From NCBI GenBank assembly GCA_963716085.1, contig OY970288.1, positions 5,518,001 to 5,582,000 of the forward strand: a DNA stretch of 64,000 nt, in the 5' to 3' direction. Within the stretch, counting starts at the first letter, position 1. Each line of letters begins with the position of its first letter. Source of the DNA: Persicitalea sp963716085 (lineage in GTDB: Bacteria; Bacteroidota; Bacteroidia; Cytophagales; Spirosomataceae). The translations under genes and the position numbers were made by a program. Below, in pieces: positions 9,644 to 17,675 of this stretch. The notes below the pieces were generated by a model, which worked only from the letters and a program-made list of their open reading frames with translations, did not search any database and was not told the DNA's origin.

Positions 9644-10076
9644 TCCCCTTCCTGAGTGTCGGCTGAACGAATATGCCTGTATGATCGACTTGGAAACCTA
9701 CCGGAATACTACCGTTCCGTTTGGTGATAGCGTCTGCTTTGGGGGCAACTGGGGGTATACCGCTGACCTCGGTACAGGCTGGTTCTACCAAATGGTCAAT
9801 AGGGGCTATCAGTTCAAGCACTTTGTCCTGGAAGACTACGCTACTCATTCCCAGTTCAACCCGGCTGGCCAAGGGATTGGGGCTTAATCAGACAGAGAGA
9901 ATCACTTTATTAGCGAGAGTAATGCATTGGCGTATTTGAAGGAGCATTTTGCCACAGATGCTGCGCTCGACTCGCGTACCCGTATTCTCTCCGCGCTAAG
10001 AACGATCAGATACGTGATTCCCGAACAGTATAAGAATTTTAAACAACTCGTTAAAAGCATTCTGCCCAAGCGTTGA
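9630..10076 (+). pseudogene. Broken gene with internal stop, possibly glycosyltransferase-like
   Basis: One reading frame runs from just after a TAG at 9627 to a TGA at 10074-10076, interrupted by a single TAA at 9885-9887. The peptide on both sides looks like real protein: upstream NEYACMIDLETYRNTTVPFG and FYQMVNRGYQFKHFVLEDY, downstream SDRENHFISESNALAYLKEH and YKNFKQLVKSILPKR. No credible start is seen; the frame begins inside the pseudo-tRNA. It resembles the C-terminal part of a glycan-related enzyme such as a family-2 glycosyltransferase, but I do not recognise it firmly. It is most likely the 3' remnant of a gene cut when the tRNA copy was inserted. Codons are AT-rich like the flanking genes. 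Confidence 0.5.
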
Positions 10077-10096
10077 GAAGTTTTACTTGAGTAATG

Positions 10097-11773
10097 TCAT
10101 AATGCGAGTCTATTGGAAAGGGCGATAGATTTGGGTTTTCCGTACTCTATCCAGCAAAGGCTGGCCCGATAGGTGCCTGGCGGTAGTTTATTAGGAATAT
10201 TACCACGCCATTGGTTAAGTGAATTATCACCTTTCAAGCGCTGGTACAAGCTTCCATTATTTTTAGACAATGCCACGAGGTAAGGAGCTCTTTTATTGTC
10301 TATTTGAAATATAGAAAGATAGACTTCCGAGGTATGTGGTTCAAATCCGCTTGCTTCTACGCTGAACTCGAGTAGGGAGTTGAGGTAGTGGCCATAAGCC
10401 CCCTCATTTTTTACATCGACCACTTTCAGGTCAGTTGTGCCGCTATGGCTGGCACTGCCCTTTTGCCAATTCCTGATAGTATCATCGTCAAAGAAAACGG
10501 GGAAGGCATAATTCCGATAAAATGTAGGTTCGGGATCAGGCAGATTGAAATACTGGTGTAGAAAAACGCCCTTTGCAGGATAATTGTAGGTATCGGCTTT
10601 CAAGCAGGAGGCAAAATATTTCACGGCCGCATCATATTTCACATAACTCGCGACGCTGAGTGCTATGGTCAATAGGAGGAAAAAGCAACCCGCAACGGTG
10701 AGCGATCTGCCCGCTATTTTTTCGGAGATAAATAAATAAAACATGATGAGCACAGACACGGAGTAAATCTGAAACCGAGTCGCCATCATCTCCTCGATTC
10801 CACCCGCCGACCGTCCGATCGAAATGATAGCCACGCTGACCAGCAGCTTCATAAAACATATCTCCACAAGGCCAAAATGAAACATTTGCTTTTCTTGTTT
10901 GTCCTGTCGGGAACCACATAACGGCGGAACGATTTTCAATAACAAGTAGGTGGTCAAAATGATAGTGCCGACGACAAGCGAAAAAATGATATTATACGTG
11001 TCTGATGCTACTCTGGCGATAGAACCCGTCAGAGCTATGAAACTCTGAATCGTCAGGGAAAGTCCATCCAGAGAAGAAGGAAACTTAGAAGCTACCGAAA
11101 ACTTGAAGTCATAAAAATAAACTAAGAGATAAAGGAGAGCGAACAAAAAGTAAATGAAGAAGTGCCTCCAACGTTTCTGAGTCGCTAGCCAGAAAAGAAC
11201 TACCGCTAAGAGACTGACCCCGTCGAGATTGGTTAACGTAGCCGCTACAGATAACGGGATAGCGTAATACCAAATGCTGGTCTTCTTTTCTTGGATGAAT
11301 AGCAGAGCCAACAGCGAGAAGGCGATGGATAGTGTGTGCTGATAAGCGGTGATAGTCCACAGATGATCCTGGTATATCAGAGGTGAGAAAAGCAGTATAG
11401 ACACGGGAAGAAACCACAGACTCTTTTTGAGGCTTGATTTATAAACCAGAAAAAAGGACCACCCGAGCAATAGTAAATTTAAGTAACCCAGGAGAATAGC
11501 AACCCTGAAATTAAGTGTGCCATTGATCCAATAGGCCATTAGTACTCCCAGGCGAGGTACCGCACTGCGATGATCATTTTGTTGTCTTACCAAGAGCAAA
11601 GGGAATCGGGCAGAATCCTCTTTCAATTCATTGATGACACCAATGAATTCCATATCGTCCATGTAAGGGACGTTCACCGCGTACGCTTTGATATAGAGAA
11701 AAAATACGATGATTGGAACCAGGTTGAGAATCAGGAACAGATAAGGGTGTATGCTGGTTTTCGAGGGGAGCAT
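10097..11773 (-). CDS. Polytopic membrane protein, glycan-assembly type, unknown function
   Basis: A 558-residue protein. Roughly residues 10-390 hold about ten hydrophobic segments; a large non-cytoplasmic C-terminal domain (about 400-558) follows. The first external loop has NVPYMDDMEF and QQNDHRSAVPRLG, an acidic loop after TM1 of the kind found in GT-C-fold glycosyltransferases and in O-antigen-type membrane enzymes. I do not recognise a named family. The C-terminal domain has a beta-rich pattern (LLEFSVEASGFEPHTSEVYL, PPGTYRASLCWIEYG). Its position beside acyltransferase and SGNH genes suggests surface glycan synthesis. It lies between the degenerate and intact tRNA-Pro copies and shares the AT-rich composition of that segment. 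Confidence 0.6.
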   Translation of the reverse strand: MLPSKTSIHPYLFLILNLVPIIVFFLYIKAYAVNVPYMDDMEFIGVINELKEDSARFPLLLVRQQNDHRSAVPRLGVLMAYWINGTLNFRVAILLGYLNLLLLGWSFFLVYKSSLKKSLWFLPVSILLFSPLIYQDHLWTITAYQHTLSIAFSLLALLFIQEKKTSIWYYAIPLSVAATLTNLDGVSLLAVVLFWLATQKRWRHFFIYFLFALLYLLVYFYDFKFSVASKFPSSLDGLSLTIQSFIALTGSIARVASDTYNIIFSLVVGTIILTTYLLLKIVPPLCGSRQDKQEKQMFHFGLVEICFMKLLVSVAIISIGRSAGGIEEMMATRFQIYSVSVLIMFYLFISEKIAGRSLTVAGCFFLLLTIALSVASYVKYDAAVKYFASCLKADTYNYPAKGVFLHQYFNLPDPEPTFYRNYAFPVFFDDDTIRNWQKGSASHSGTTDLKVVDVKNEGAYGHYLNSLLEFSVEASGFEPHTSEVYLSIFQIDNKRAPYLVALSKNNGSLYQRLKGDNSLNQWRGNIPNKLPPGTYRASLCWIEYGKPKSIALSNRLAL

Positions 11774-12033
11774 GTATACACAGGAAAAGTAAGAGAGGGA
11801 AACCTTCGGCGCCGTAGTATGTGGCTACAAAACAAATAAAAAAAACGTGAAATACGCTGAGTCAATCATACAGCATAGTTTACTGATTCTAAATTCGTTA
11901 ATTTTTTATGCTGGGAATAATTTTTCAGCATATTACGAATATAGAGACCAAACCGTGTTCGCAATAGATCGGATATGGATGGATCACCGCTTCGAATTAT
12001 TTGTCAGGCGTTTTATTTTTAAATGCAGAACGC
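11774..12033. other. AT-rich intergenic stretch upstream of tRNA-Pro
   Basis: No credible gene was found in this stretch between the membrane protein start and the tRNA promoter. It is strongly AT-rich and holds several short imperfect inverted words (for example ATGCTGGGAA / TTTTTCAGCAT near 11909-11931). It probably contains the minus-strand promoter of the membrane protein, but no full TTG/TAnnTTTG match was found. Confidence 0.5.
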
Positions 12034-12064
12034 TTGACCAAAAGCTTTTTTCTCCTTACTTTTG
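12034..12064 (+). promoter_or_regulatory. Promoter of tRNA-Pro
   Basis: TTG at 12034-12036, a 20-base spacer, then TACTTTTG at 12057-12064, which is an exact match to the Bacteroidota -33/-7 promoter (TTG, 19-21, TAnnTTTG). The mature tRNA starts 17 bases after the -7 element. Confidence 0.8.
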
Positions 12065-12080
12065 CCCTAACACACATCAT

Positions 12081-12154
12081 CGGGATGTGGCGCAGCCCGG
12101 TAGCGCACACGCCTGGGGGGCGTGGGGTCGCAGGTTCAAATCCTGTCATCCCGA
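12081..12154 (+). tRNA. tRNA-Pro (anticodon GGG)
   Basis: A full cloverleaf can be folded by hand: acceptor stem CGGGATG / CATCCCG, D-stem GCGC / GCGC with loop AGCCCGGTA, anticodon stem CACGC / GCGTG with loop CTGGGGG (anticodon GGG at loop positions 3-5), 5-base variable region, T-stem GCAGG / CCTGT with loop TTCAAAT, discriminator A. The CCA end is not encoded. It reads CCC (and possibly CCU) proline codons. It marks the right edge of the AT-rich segment, and its 5' half is duplicated at 9611-9643. Confidence 0.97.
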
Positions 12155-12157
12155 CAA

Positions 12158-12189
12158 AACCTGGTCAGCAATGACCAGGTTTTTCTTTT
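12158..12189 (+). terminator. Rho-independent terminator after tRNA-Pro
   Basis: Perfect 10-bp stem AACCTGGTCA / TGACCAGGTT (12158-12167 and 12172-12181), loop GCAA, followed by a T-rich run. It sits 4 bases after the tRNA, as expected for a tRNA transcription unit. Confidence 0.9.
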
Positions 12190-12210
12190 TGCAGATTAGT
12201 GAAAGAATGA

Positions 12211-12852
12211 TCACAGCATCGCCATCGTAAACTGATCCCTCACCTCGCCGGGATGCACTTCAAGCACATTGGCCAGTACCAGCAGAATCAGTGTGCGGGA
12301 AGCCATGTTGCGGGTGATGCCCACCGAGGTAGCGAACGAGTCGACGGTAACGCTCTGCTGGGTGTCCAGCAATTGCATCAGCTTTTTTTCCTTTTCGCCG
12401 TAGTTGAAGCGGACATCGCGCTGTTTACGGGCGCGCTTCATAATTTCGCGCATCTCGCGGCTGGCCTGAACCGAGCGATCCTTCACCCGCACGTAGGTCT
12501 TCTTTTTGCCCAGCTCATCCAATACGCCGTGGGGTTTGTCGGGGCTGCGGTGGATATGGAACACGAGTACATCGCGCTCATCGGTGAGCGGTACCCGCTC
12601 GATGTGGTAGGGGATTGGGGGCGTGCAGAGCTTCTGGATGGCCCGTTCGAGGATGTATTCGTCCTCGTCGGCGTACTTGAGGCCCTTGATGCTTTTGTCG
12701 TCGCCGATGCCGACGAGCAGTTTGCCGCCGCCGGAATTGGCGAAGGCCACCACTTCCCGGACAATTTTTTCGGGGTGACTGGATTTTAGCTTGAATTCCA
12801 GGTAGTCGCCTTCCCCCTGCCGGACTAAATCCCGGAGTGTTCGTAGGTCCAT
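12211..12852 (-). CDS. AlbA_2/Schlafen-type putative DNA-binding ATPase-like protein
   Basis: A 213-residue protein. Residues about 10-130 are an AlbA_2 (Schlafen AAA_4) domain: EGDYLEFKLKSSHPEKIVREVVAFANS, then GGGKLLVGIGDDKSIKG, which are the usual EFK and FANS-GGG-LLVGI motifs. The C-terminal part (about 150-213) looks like a small winged-helix (LMQLLDTQQSVTVDSFATSVGITRNMASRTLILLV). Such proteins are usually annotated as transcriptional regulators or nucleic-acid-binding proteins, with no fixed role. It ends 22 bases after the tRNA terminator run, convergent with the tRNA, and appears single-gene. GC-rich, marking the return to the core composition. Confidence 0.8.
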   Translation of the reverse strand: MDLRTLRDLVRQGEGDYLEFKLKSSHPEKIVREVVAFANSGGGKLLVGIGDDKSIKGLKYADEDEYILERAIQKLCTPPIPYHIERVPLTDERDVLVFHIHRSPDKPHGVLDELGKKKTYVRVKDRSVQASREMREIMKRARKQRDVRFNYGEKEKKLMQLLDTQQSVTVDSFATSVGITRNMASRTLILLVLANVLEVHPGEVRDQFTMAML

Positions 12853-13026
12853 CGTGCGTGGGAATTGGATGGAAGATCGGTTTTCTAAAAGTAGGTACTT
12901 TTGTGCTTTAAAAAAACGCGCTTCCGTAATTTTTTCTCAACATTTTTTCCTCTTAAAATGTTTTTCGGGGAAATCCCGTTCCCTGAAAAGGTAACGCCGT
13001 AGTTCTCAGTTTCCTGGTTACGACCC

Positions 13027-13512
13027 ATGAATTTGTTTCTCAATATAGTTCTGATGCTGGCCACCTTCGTCTTCATGGAAGGCTTCGCCTGGTTCACCCA
13101 CAAGTACATTATGCACGGCCTCATGTGGGGTTGGCACGAATCGCACCACGCTCCGCACAAGCACTGGTGGGAGCGCAACGACTGGTTCGGCATCATTTTC
13201 GGCATCACGGCCACGGCGCTCATCGTGCTGGGCGCGGAGGTGGCGTCGCTGCGTTTTCTGATGTGGATCGGCTTCGGTATTTCGCTCTACGGCGTAGCTT
13301 ATTTCGTTTTTCACGACGTGATTGTTCACCGCCGCATCAAAACCAAGTACCAGCCCCGCAGCAAATACATGAAGCGCATCATGAAGGCGCACTATGTCCA
13401 CCACAAAGTGCACGAGCGGGAAGGGGCCGAGGCATTCGGTTTCCTCTACGCCCCCAAAAAATATGAATCAAAAGCCATGAACAAGGCTAAAAAGGCGGAG
13501 GAGGTAAAATAA
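13027..13512 (+). CDS. crtZ: Beta-carotene hydroxylase-like membrane di-iron hydroxylase
   Basis: A 161-residue membrane protein with the four His clusters of the CrtZ / fatty-acid-hydroxylase superfamily: HKYIMH, HESHHAPHKHWWER, HDVIVHRR and HYVHHKVH. These bind a di-iron centre. Length and spacing fit beta-carotene 3-hydroxylase, which makes zeaxanthin-type pigments common in yellow/orange Cytophagales. Hydrophobic segments at about 3-20, 55-72 and 80-100. Start is the ATG at 13027. No other carotenoid gene is in the window. A good terminator follows directly. A TACTTTTG element at 12896-12903 could be its -7 box, though no -33 match was found at proper spacing. Confidence 0.85.
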   Translation: MNLFLNIVLMLATFVFMEGFAWFTHKYIMHGLMWGWHESHHAPHKHWWERNDWFGIIFGITATALIVLGAEVASLRFLMWIGFGISLYGVAYFVFHDVIVHRRIKTKYQPRSKYMKRIMKAHYVHHKVHEREGAEAFGFLYAPKKYESKAMNKAKKAEEVK

Positions 13513-13540
13513 AAAAGACGCTTGCGAGCGCCTTTTTTTT
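13511..13540 (+). terminator. Terminator hairpin after crtZ
   Basis: A-run, then GACGCT / AGCGCC stem with TGCG loop (one mismatch) and an eight-T run. The A-run and T-run make it symmetric, so it could also act on the minus strand. Confidence 0.75.
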
Positions 13541-13563
13541 ACATAAGATATGAATCGGGAAGA

Positions 13564-13613
13564 CGATCAGCCTGCGGGAGAAACAAAGCCAATAGCCGAC
13601 CGCCAATAGCCGG
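13564..13613. repeat. Short GCCGAC/CCAATAGCC repeat cluster
   Basis: Contains CGATCAGCC at 13564-13572 and two copies of GCCAATAGCCG in tandem at about 13588-13612. Related words occur at 27871-27903 and 43291-43315, each in an intergenic spacer. Function unknown. Confidence 0.5.
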
Positions 13614-13621
13614 CTGCTCCC

Positions 13622-13870
13622 TCAATATTCGTCTTCGTTGAAGAAGAAGTCTTCCTTGGTGGGGTAGTCGGGCCAAATCTCTTCGATGCTTTCGTAGGGC
13701 TGTCCGTCGTCCTCGAGTTCCTGTAAGTTCTCGACGACCTCCAGGGGTGCTCCGGTACGAATGGCGAAGTCGATGAGTTCATCCTTGGTAGCTGGCCAGG
13801 GCGCATCTTCCAAATACGATGCAAGTTCTAGTGTCCAGTACATAGTGTCAATGTCAAATTTAGTGTTCAA
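13622..13870 (-). CDS. DUF2795 domain protein
   Basis: An 82-residue acidic protein of the DUF2795 family: YWTLELASYLEDAPWPATKDELIDFA, RTGAPLEVVENLQEL and YESIEEIWPDYPTKEDF are the conserved blocks. Members are short, soluble, and abundant in Bacteroidota and cyanobacteria; their function is not established. The C-terminus is strongly acidic (FFFNEDEY). Single gene. A minus-strand TACTTTTG element lies 17-24 bases upstream (13887-13894), a likely -7 box giving a very short leader. Confidence 0.88.
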   Translation of the reverse strand: MNTKFDIDTMYWTLELASYLEDAPWPATKDELIDFAIRTGAPLEVVENLQELEDDGQPYESIEEIWPDYPTKEDFFFNEDEY

Positions 13871-14147
13871 TTCAATTTTTGGAGTGCAAAAGTATGAAAT
13901 TCTGCATCTTCCGGTAATTTTTAACAGGTTTTTTTAGAAATAATTCTTGTTTGTGTTGATTTATTTTTTATGCAAAGCTAAAAACCTTTATACCAGCAGA
14001 TTGCTAACCGAAAATAGTGCTACGGGCACGGCCGCTCTTGCAGATACGGAGTAAAATCCGTGGTAAAGCAAACAAACGGCGAATACAGAAGCGCCCTAGG
14101 CAAGCCTAATATTTCCACCCCAAAAACAGCAGGCAAGCAAGAGAATT

Positions 14148-14894
14148 ATGATGAAAGTCGAAATTTGCGCCTATTCCCTCGAATCCTGCCAAAACGCCCA
14201 ACAAGCCGGAGCCGCTCGCGTGGAACTCTGCGGTGGCTTCGGCGAAGGCGGCACCACCCCCAGCGCGGGCCTGATCGCAACGGCACGCGAAGCGCTTGAA
14301 ATCGACTTGTACGTCATGATTCGCCCCAGGGGAGGTGATTTCGTTTACGAAAAATCGGAAACAGACGTTATGCGCCGCGACATCGACATCGCCAAATCCC
14401 TGGGAGCCGACGGCGTGGTACTGGGGGTGCTGCTACCCAACGGCGAAGTGGATGTGCCCAGCACGCGCGCGCTCGTGCAACACGCGCAGCCGCTCGGCGT
14501 CACTTTCCACCGTGCCTTCGACTTGACGCCCGACCCGCTCGCCGCCCTGGAAGCCATTATTGAAACGGGTTGCGAGCGCATCCTGACTTCCGGTCAGAAA
14601 CCCGCCGCCCCGCAAGCCACCGCGCTGCTGGCAGAGCTGGTAAAGCAGGCCAGAGGTCGAATCGAGATCATGGCGGGGGGCGGCGTATCGGCAACCAACG
14701 CGCCGGAACTGACCGCCACGGGGGTGGACGCGCTCCACCTCACGGGCAAGGCATTTCGGCCCGGTCGGCAGACGTACTTTCCGGCCGATATTTCGATGGC
14801 AGGCGAAACTCCCGATGAGCGTAGGGTCCTTTACACCGACCCTGAGCGCGTGGCGGCGGTGGTAAAACTGGCGGCAGAAAGAAGAAATTCATGA
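14148..14894 (+). CDS. cutC: Copper homeostasis protein CutC
   Basis: A 248-residue CutC-family protein, full length. Conserved blocks visible: EICAYSLESCQNAQQAGAARVELCG, EGGTTPSAGLI, MIRPRGGDFVY, LGADGVVLGVLLPNGEVD, VTFHRAFDLT, RILTSGQKPAA, IMAGGGVSATN. The fold is a TIM barrel. The link to copper tolerance is by family name; the biochemical reaction is not well established. The ATG at 14148 is followed by a second ATG, so the first residue is uncertain by one codon. It overlaps the next gene by 4 bases (ATGA), so the two are an operon. The 277 bases upstream hold no gene. Confidence 0.93.
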   Translation: MMKVEICAYSLESCQNAQQAGAARVELCGGFGEGGTTPSAGLIATAREALEIDLYVMIRPRGGDFVYEKSETDVMRRDIDIAKSLGADGVVLGVLLPNGEVDVPSTRALVQHAQPLGVTFHRAFDLTPDPLAALEAIIETGCERILTSGQKPAAPQATALLAELVKQARGRIEIMAGGGVSATNAPELTATGVDALHLTGKAFRPGRQTYFPADISMAGETPDERRVLYTDPERVAAVVKLAAERRNS

Positions 14895-15727
14895 ATTTGC
14901 ACTACGATATCCTCGGCCACGGGCCGAACGCGCTGTTGGCCTTCCACGGGGTGGGACAGACGGGCCACCGCTGTTACGAGCCTTTTGCGCGGTACCTGGG
15001 CAATTACTATACAATCTACGCCTTCGATCTTTTTCACCACGGAAAAAGCAAAGGCGTGAGCGGAACCGACGATTTCTCCGATGGCGACGTGCTGACCAAA
15101 GAATCTTGGGCAGCCCTAATTCAGGATTTCACGCAGAAAAAAAATATCACCCGTTTCGACATCGTGGGTTTCAGCCTGGGCGGGCGGCACGCCCTGGCCA
15201 CGGCGGAGGCCTTGCCCGACCGGCTGAACCGCCTGATCCTGATCGCGCCCGATGGGGTGGTGGATCATCCGCTTTTTGGCCTGGCTACCCGTTTTCCGCC
15301 CACCCGCCGCCTGTACCGTCGGCTCAGCAACGACCCTAAGCCGCTGTTCGCCGTGGCTGATTTTGCCCACCGCGCCAAACTCTTGCCAAAAAAAATGGTG
15401 AGTTTTGTCCACTACGCGATGGGCACCCCGCAGCAGCGACAGCAGATTTATCGCTCCTGGGTGAGTCTGCGCGAGCTGTCTTTTTCCACCTCCCGGCTGC
15501 ATGAACTATTGAAAAAGAAGGATGTGGACGTCTGGCTTTTTGTCGGGAAATACGATCCGGTCATCACACCTGCCAAGATGAAAGTGCTGTCAAAACGCTT
15601 GCCTACCGATCGTTTTGTGATTATGGAAAGCGGACACGGGGGGTTGGTGGAGCGGGTGGGCGGCTTTTTGAAAAGATCACCTCCTTTTGAAAAACCACAA
15701 AATACCGGCGGTAGAGAGAATCACTAG
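14891..15727 (+). CDS. Alpha/beta hydrolase
   Basis: A 278-residue alpha/beta-hydrolase fold protein. The oxyanion region reads LLAFHGVGQTG, the nucleophile elbow is VGFSLGGRHA (Ser), the acid residue is probably the Asp in FVGKYDPVITPAKM and the His lies in MESGHGGLVE. No signal peptide, so cytoplasmic. The substrate cannot be inferred; members include esterases and C-C hydrolases. It is translationally coupled to cutC. Its last 51 bases overlap the convergent TVP38 gene. Confidence 0.85.
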   Translation: MNLHYDILGHGPNALLAFHGVGQTGHRCYEPFARYLGNYYTIYAFDLFHHGKSKGVSGTDDFSDGDVLTKESWAALIQDFTQKKNITRFDIVGFSLGGRHALATAEALPDRLNRLILIAPDGVVDHPLFGLATRFPPTRRLYRRLSNDPKPLFAVADFAHRAKLLPKKMVSFVHYAMGTPQQRQQIYRSWVSLRELSFSTSRLHELLKKKDVDVWLFVGKYDPVITPAKMKVLSKRLPTDRFVIMESGHGGLVERVGGFLKRSPPFEKPQNTGGRENH

Positions 15728-16348
15728 GGCCACCACGAGTAGTTTGGTACCCATGCCCTCGTTGGGATGTTCCAACAAGTACCTGATTTCCTTCGCCTGC
15801 GTACCCATCCACAGGGCCAGCAGCGTGCGCGGAATCATGCCGAAGGCCCCGCCCAGCAGCATCTGCGAAATCCGGGCTCCGGCCAGCGTAAATACCAGGT
15901 TGGTGATGGCAAAGGGCAGGGCGGGCGAGAGCTTGGCGAAGAAAATGAGCCGTACCGGATTCTCGTGGAAGCGCAGCAATAGTTTAGCCGCCGCCGGGTA
16001 GGCCGCCTGGATTTGGGGCAAAAAGCTGGCAGGAATGACTTTTTTGCCCATAAAAAAAACGATTCCGATTGCGCCAAAGTTGAGCAGGAGGAGCAATGGA
16101 AAGCCGACCCAACCCAGAAAATAACCATAAACCAGCGCCAGAAATGTGGGGGGCGTCAGCGCGAAAGCGGAGGCAACAGCCAGCCCCAACGTGATAAAAA
16201 CCCACTGCGTCGACGATAGCCCCGACCAGAGTTCCTCGTAGCCCACCGCCCAGGCCGTCAGTAGTGAGCTCGTTACCAGCGGCATCACCGCCAGCACGGT
16301 AGTCATTATGAGCGGCAGCGGGTATTTCTTAAAAATTGGGTTCGCCAA
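15677..16348 (-). CDS. TVP38/TMEM64 (VTT domain) membrane protein
   Basis: A 223-residue protein with about six hydrophobic segments. The VTT/SNARE-associated core is visible at about residues 65-185: LTPPTFLALVYGYFLGWVG, FHENPVRLIFFAKLSPALPFAITN and GGAFGMIPRTLLALWMG, where the F/G-rich and PxxPF motifs match the DedA/TVP38 superfamily. These are proposed lipid scramblases or flippases in the inner membrane. Ends with one further TM helix and a basic tail (WFFKRR). Its 3' end overlaps the convergent hydrolase gene by 51 bases. Single gene by context. Confidence 0.87.
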   Translation of the reverse strand: MANPIFKKYPLPLIMTTVLAVMPLVTSSLLTAWAVGYEELWSGLSSTQWVFITLGLAVASAFALTPPTFLALVYGYFLGWVGFPLLLLLNFGAIGIVFFMGKKVIPASFLPQIQAAYPAAAKLLLRFHENPVRLIFFAKLSPALPFAITNLVFTLAGARISQMLLGGAFGMIPRTLLALWMGTQAKEIRYLLEHPNEGMGTKLLVVALVILSTAGILWFFKRR

Positions 16349-16520
16349 GGGGGTTTTCGTAGTTTTGGCGTAAAGGTAAAGGTTGTGGAATTGTTGAATC
16401 GTGTAATCGTGTAATTGACGTTGATTTGTTTAGCTGTTTAGCTGAGAACCTTCTATGGCTGGATCAAACTACCCTTTGTGCCTTCGCCCCTTTGTGCCTT
16501 GAAAACCAAAAACCCAGTTA
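16349..16520. other. Spacer with short repeated words
   Basis: Divergent spacer between the TVP38 gene and the PLP enzyme. It holds imperfect tandem words (AATCGTGTAATCGTGTAATTG at about 16395-16415; TTTAGCTGTTTAGCTGAG at 16428-16445; CCTTTGTGCCTT twice at about 16471-16500). No full promoter match; ACCCTTTG at 16470-16477 is a partial -7 box. Confidence 0.4.
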
Positions 16521-17675
16521 ATGAAATTCGCTACTAAAGCCATTCACGCCGGGATAGAGCCCGACCCGACCACCGGAGCCATCATGACGCCCATTTACCA
16601 GACTTCCACCTACGTGCAGGAAAGTCCGGGCAAGCATAAGGGCTACGAATACTCGCGCACCCAAAATCCTACACGAACGGTATTGCAAAATGCCCTGGCC
16701 GCGCTGGAAAATGGTAAACATGGTGTCTGCTACGCCTCTGGCCTGGCTGCGACCGATGCGGTTTTGAAACTATTCCGTCCCGGTGACGAGATTATTTCCA
16801 CCAACGACCTGTACGGCGGTACGTATCGCATCATGAAGAAGGTCTTCGAGCCATTTGGCTTGAAATTCCGGTTTGTCGATATGACCGACGCCGCCAACGT
16901 CCGCAACGCGATGACGGAGCATACGAAGATGATTTGGATCGAGACACCAACCAATCCGCTGCTAAAAATAATCGACATCGAGGCGGTGCTCAAATTGGCT
17001 CGTGACAAGAATATCATGACCGTCGTGGACAACACGTTCGCCACGCCCTACCTGCAAAATCCGCTGGATATGGGGGCTGATGTCGTGATGCACTCCGTGA
17101 CCAAATACCTGGGCGGACACTCTGACACGGTGATGGGTGCCCTGGTGCTGAACGACGACGAACTGGCCGAAAAGTTGGCCTTCATCCAGAACGCCAGCGG
17201 TGCCGTTCCCGGACCGCAGGATTGTTTCCTGGTATTGCGTGGCTTGAAAACGCTGCACATCAGGATGCAGCGGCACTGCGAGAACGCGGCGAAAATAGCC
17301 CAGTGGCTGGAAAACGACCCGAGAGTCAGCAAAGTCTTTTATCCCGGCCTGAAAAGCCACGCTACGCACGACCTCGCCACCCGCCAAATGCGCGATTACG
17401 GTGGCATGGTATCCTTCGAACTCAAAGGCGACGACTACGCCGAAGCCGTGAAAGTGATGGAGAGTCTGCAGGTTTTCTCGCTCGGCGAATCGTTGGGCGG
17501 CGTCGAATCCCTCTGCACCCACCCCGCCAGCATGACCCACGCCAGCATTCCCAAAGAGGAGCGCCTGAAGGCGGGATTGAAGGACACGCTGATTCGGCTG
17601 AGTGTCGGGATAGAGGATGCGGAAGATTTAATTCTGGATTTGGATAGAGCGATTGGAACTTTGGCTAAGGGTTAA
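16521..17675 (+). CDS. Cystathionine gamma-synthase / gamma-lyase family PLP enzyme
   Basis: A 384-residue Cys/Met-metabolism PLP enzyme, full length. Seen: ATKAIHAGIEPDPTTGAIMTPIYQTSTY at the N-terminus, YSRTQNPTRTVL, ASGLAATDAVL (PLP phosphate contact), DNTFATPYLQNPLDMGAD, and SVTKYLGGHSDTVMG, whose Lys forms the PLP Schiff base. C-terminal ESLCTHPASMTHA and LIRLSVGIEDAEDLI are also typical. The family includes MetB (cystathionine gamma-synthase) and gamma-lyase, which cannot be separated by eye, so no symbol is given. It works in methionine/cysteine interconversion in the cytoplasm. Single gene; followed by an inverted-repeat spacer. Confidence 0.92.
   Translation: MKFATKAIHAGIEPDPTTGAIMTPIYQTSTYVQESPGKHKGYEYSRTQNPTRTVLQNALAALENGKHGVCYASGLAATDAVLKLFRPGDEIISTNDLYGGTYRIMKKVFEPFGLKFRFVDMTDAANVRNAMTEHTKMIWIETPTNPLLKIIDIEAVLKLARDKNIMTVVDNTFATPYLQNPLDMGADVVMHSVTKYLGGHSDTVMGALVLNDDELAEKLAFIQNASGAVPGPQDCFLVLRGLKTLHIRMQRHCENAAKIAQWLENDPRVSKVFYPGLKSHATHDLATRQMRDYGGMVSFELKGDDYAEAVKVMESLQVFSLGESLGGVESLCTHPASMTHASIPKEERLKAGLKDTLIRLSVGIEDAEDLILDLDRAIGTLAKG

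Noticed and set aside
9510..9872. 120-codon minus-strand frame over the pseudo-tRNA
   Set aside because: It crosses the tRNA remnant and the end of the SGNH gene; the plus-strand frame is the one with protein-like sequence.
12081..12154. tRNA-Pro as a classical integrase attachment site
   Set aside because: The duplicate is the 5' half with promoter, not the 3' end, and no integrase gene is seen, so a standard attL/attR pair is not supported.
16349..16520. SAM riboswitch upstream of the PLP enzyme
   Set aside because: No conserved riboswitch stems were found; the spacer is made of short repeated words.
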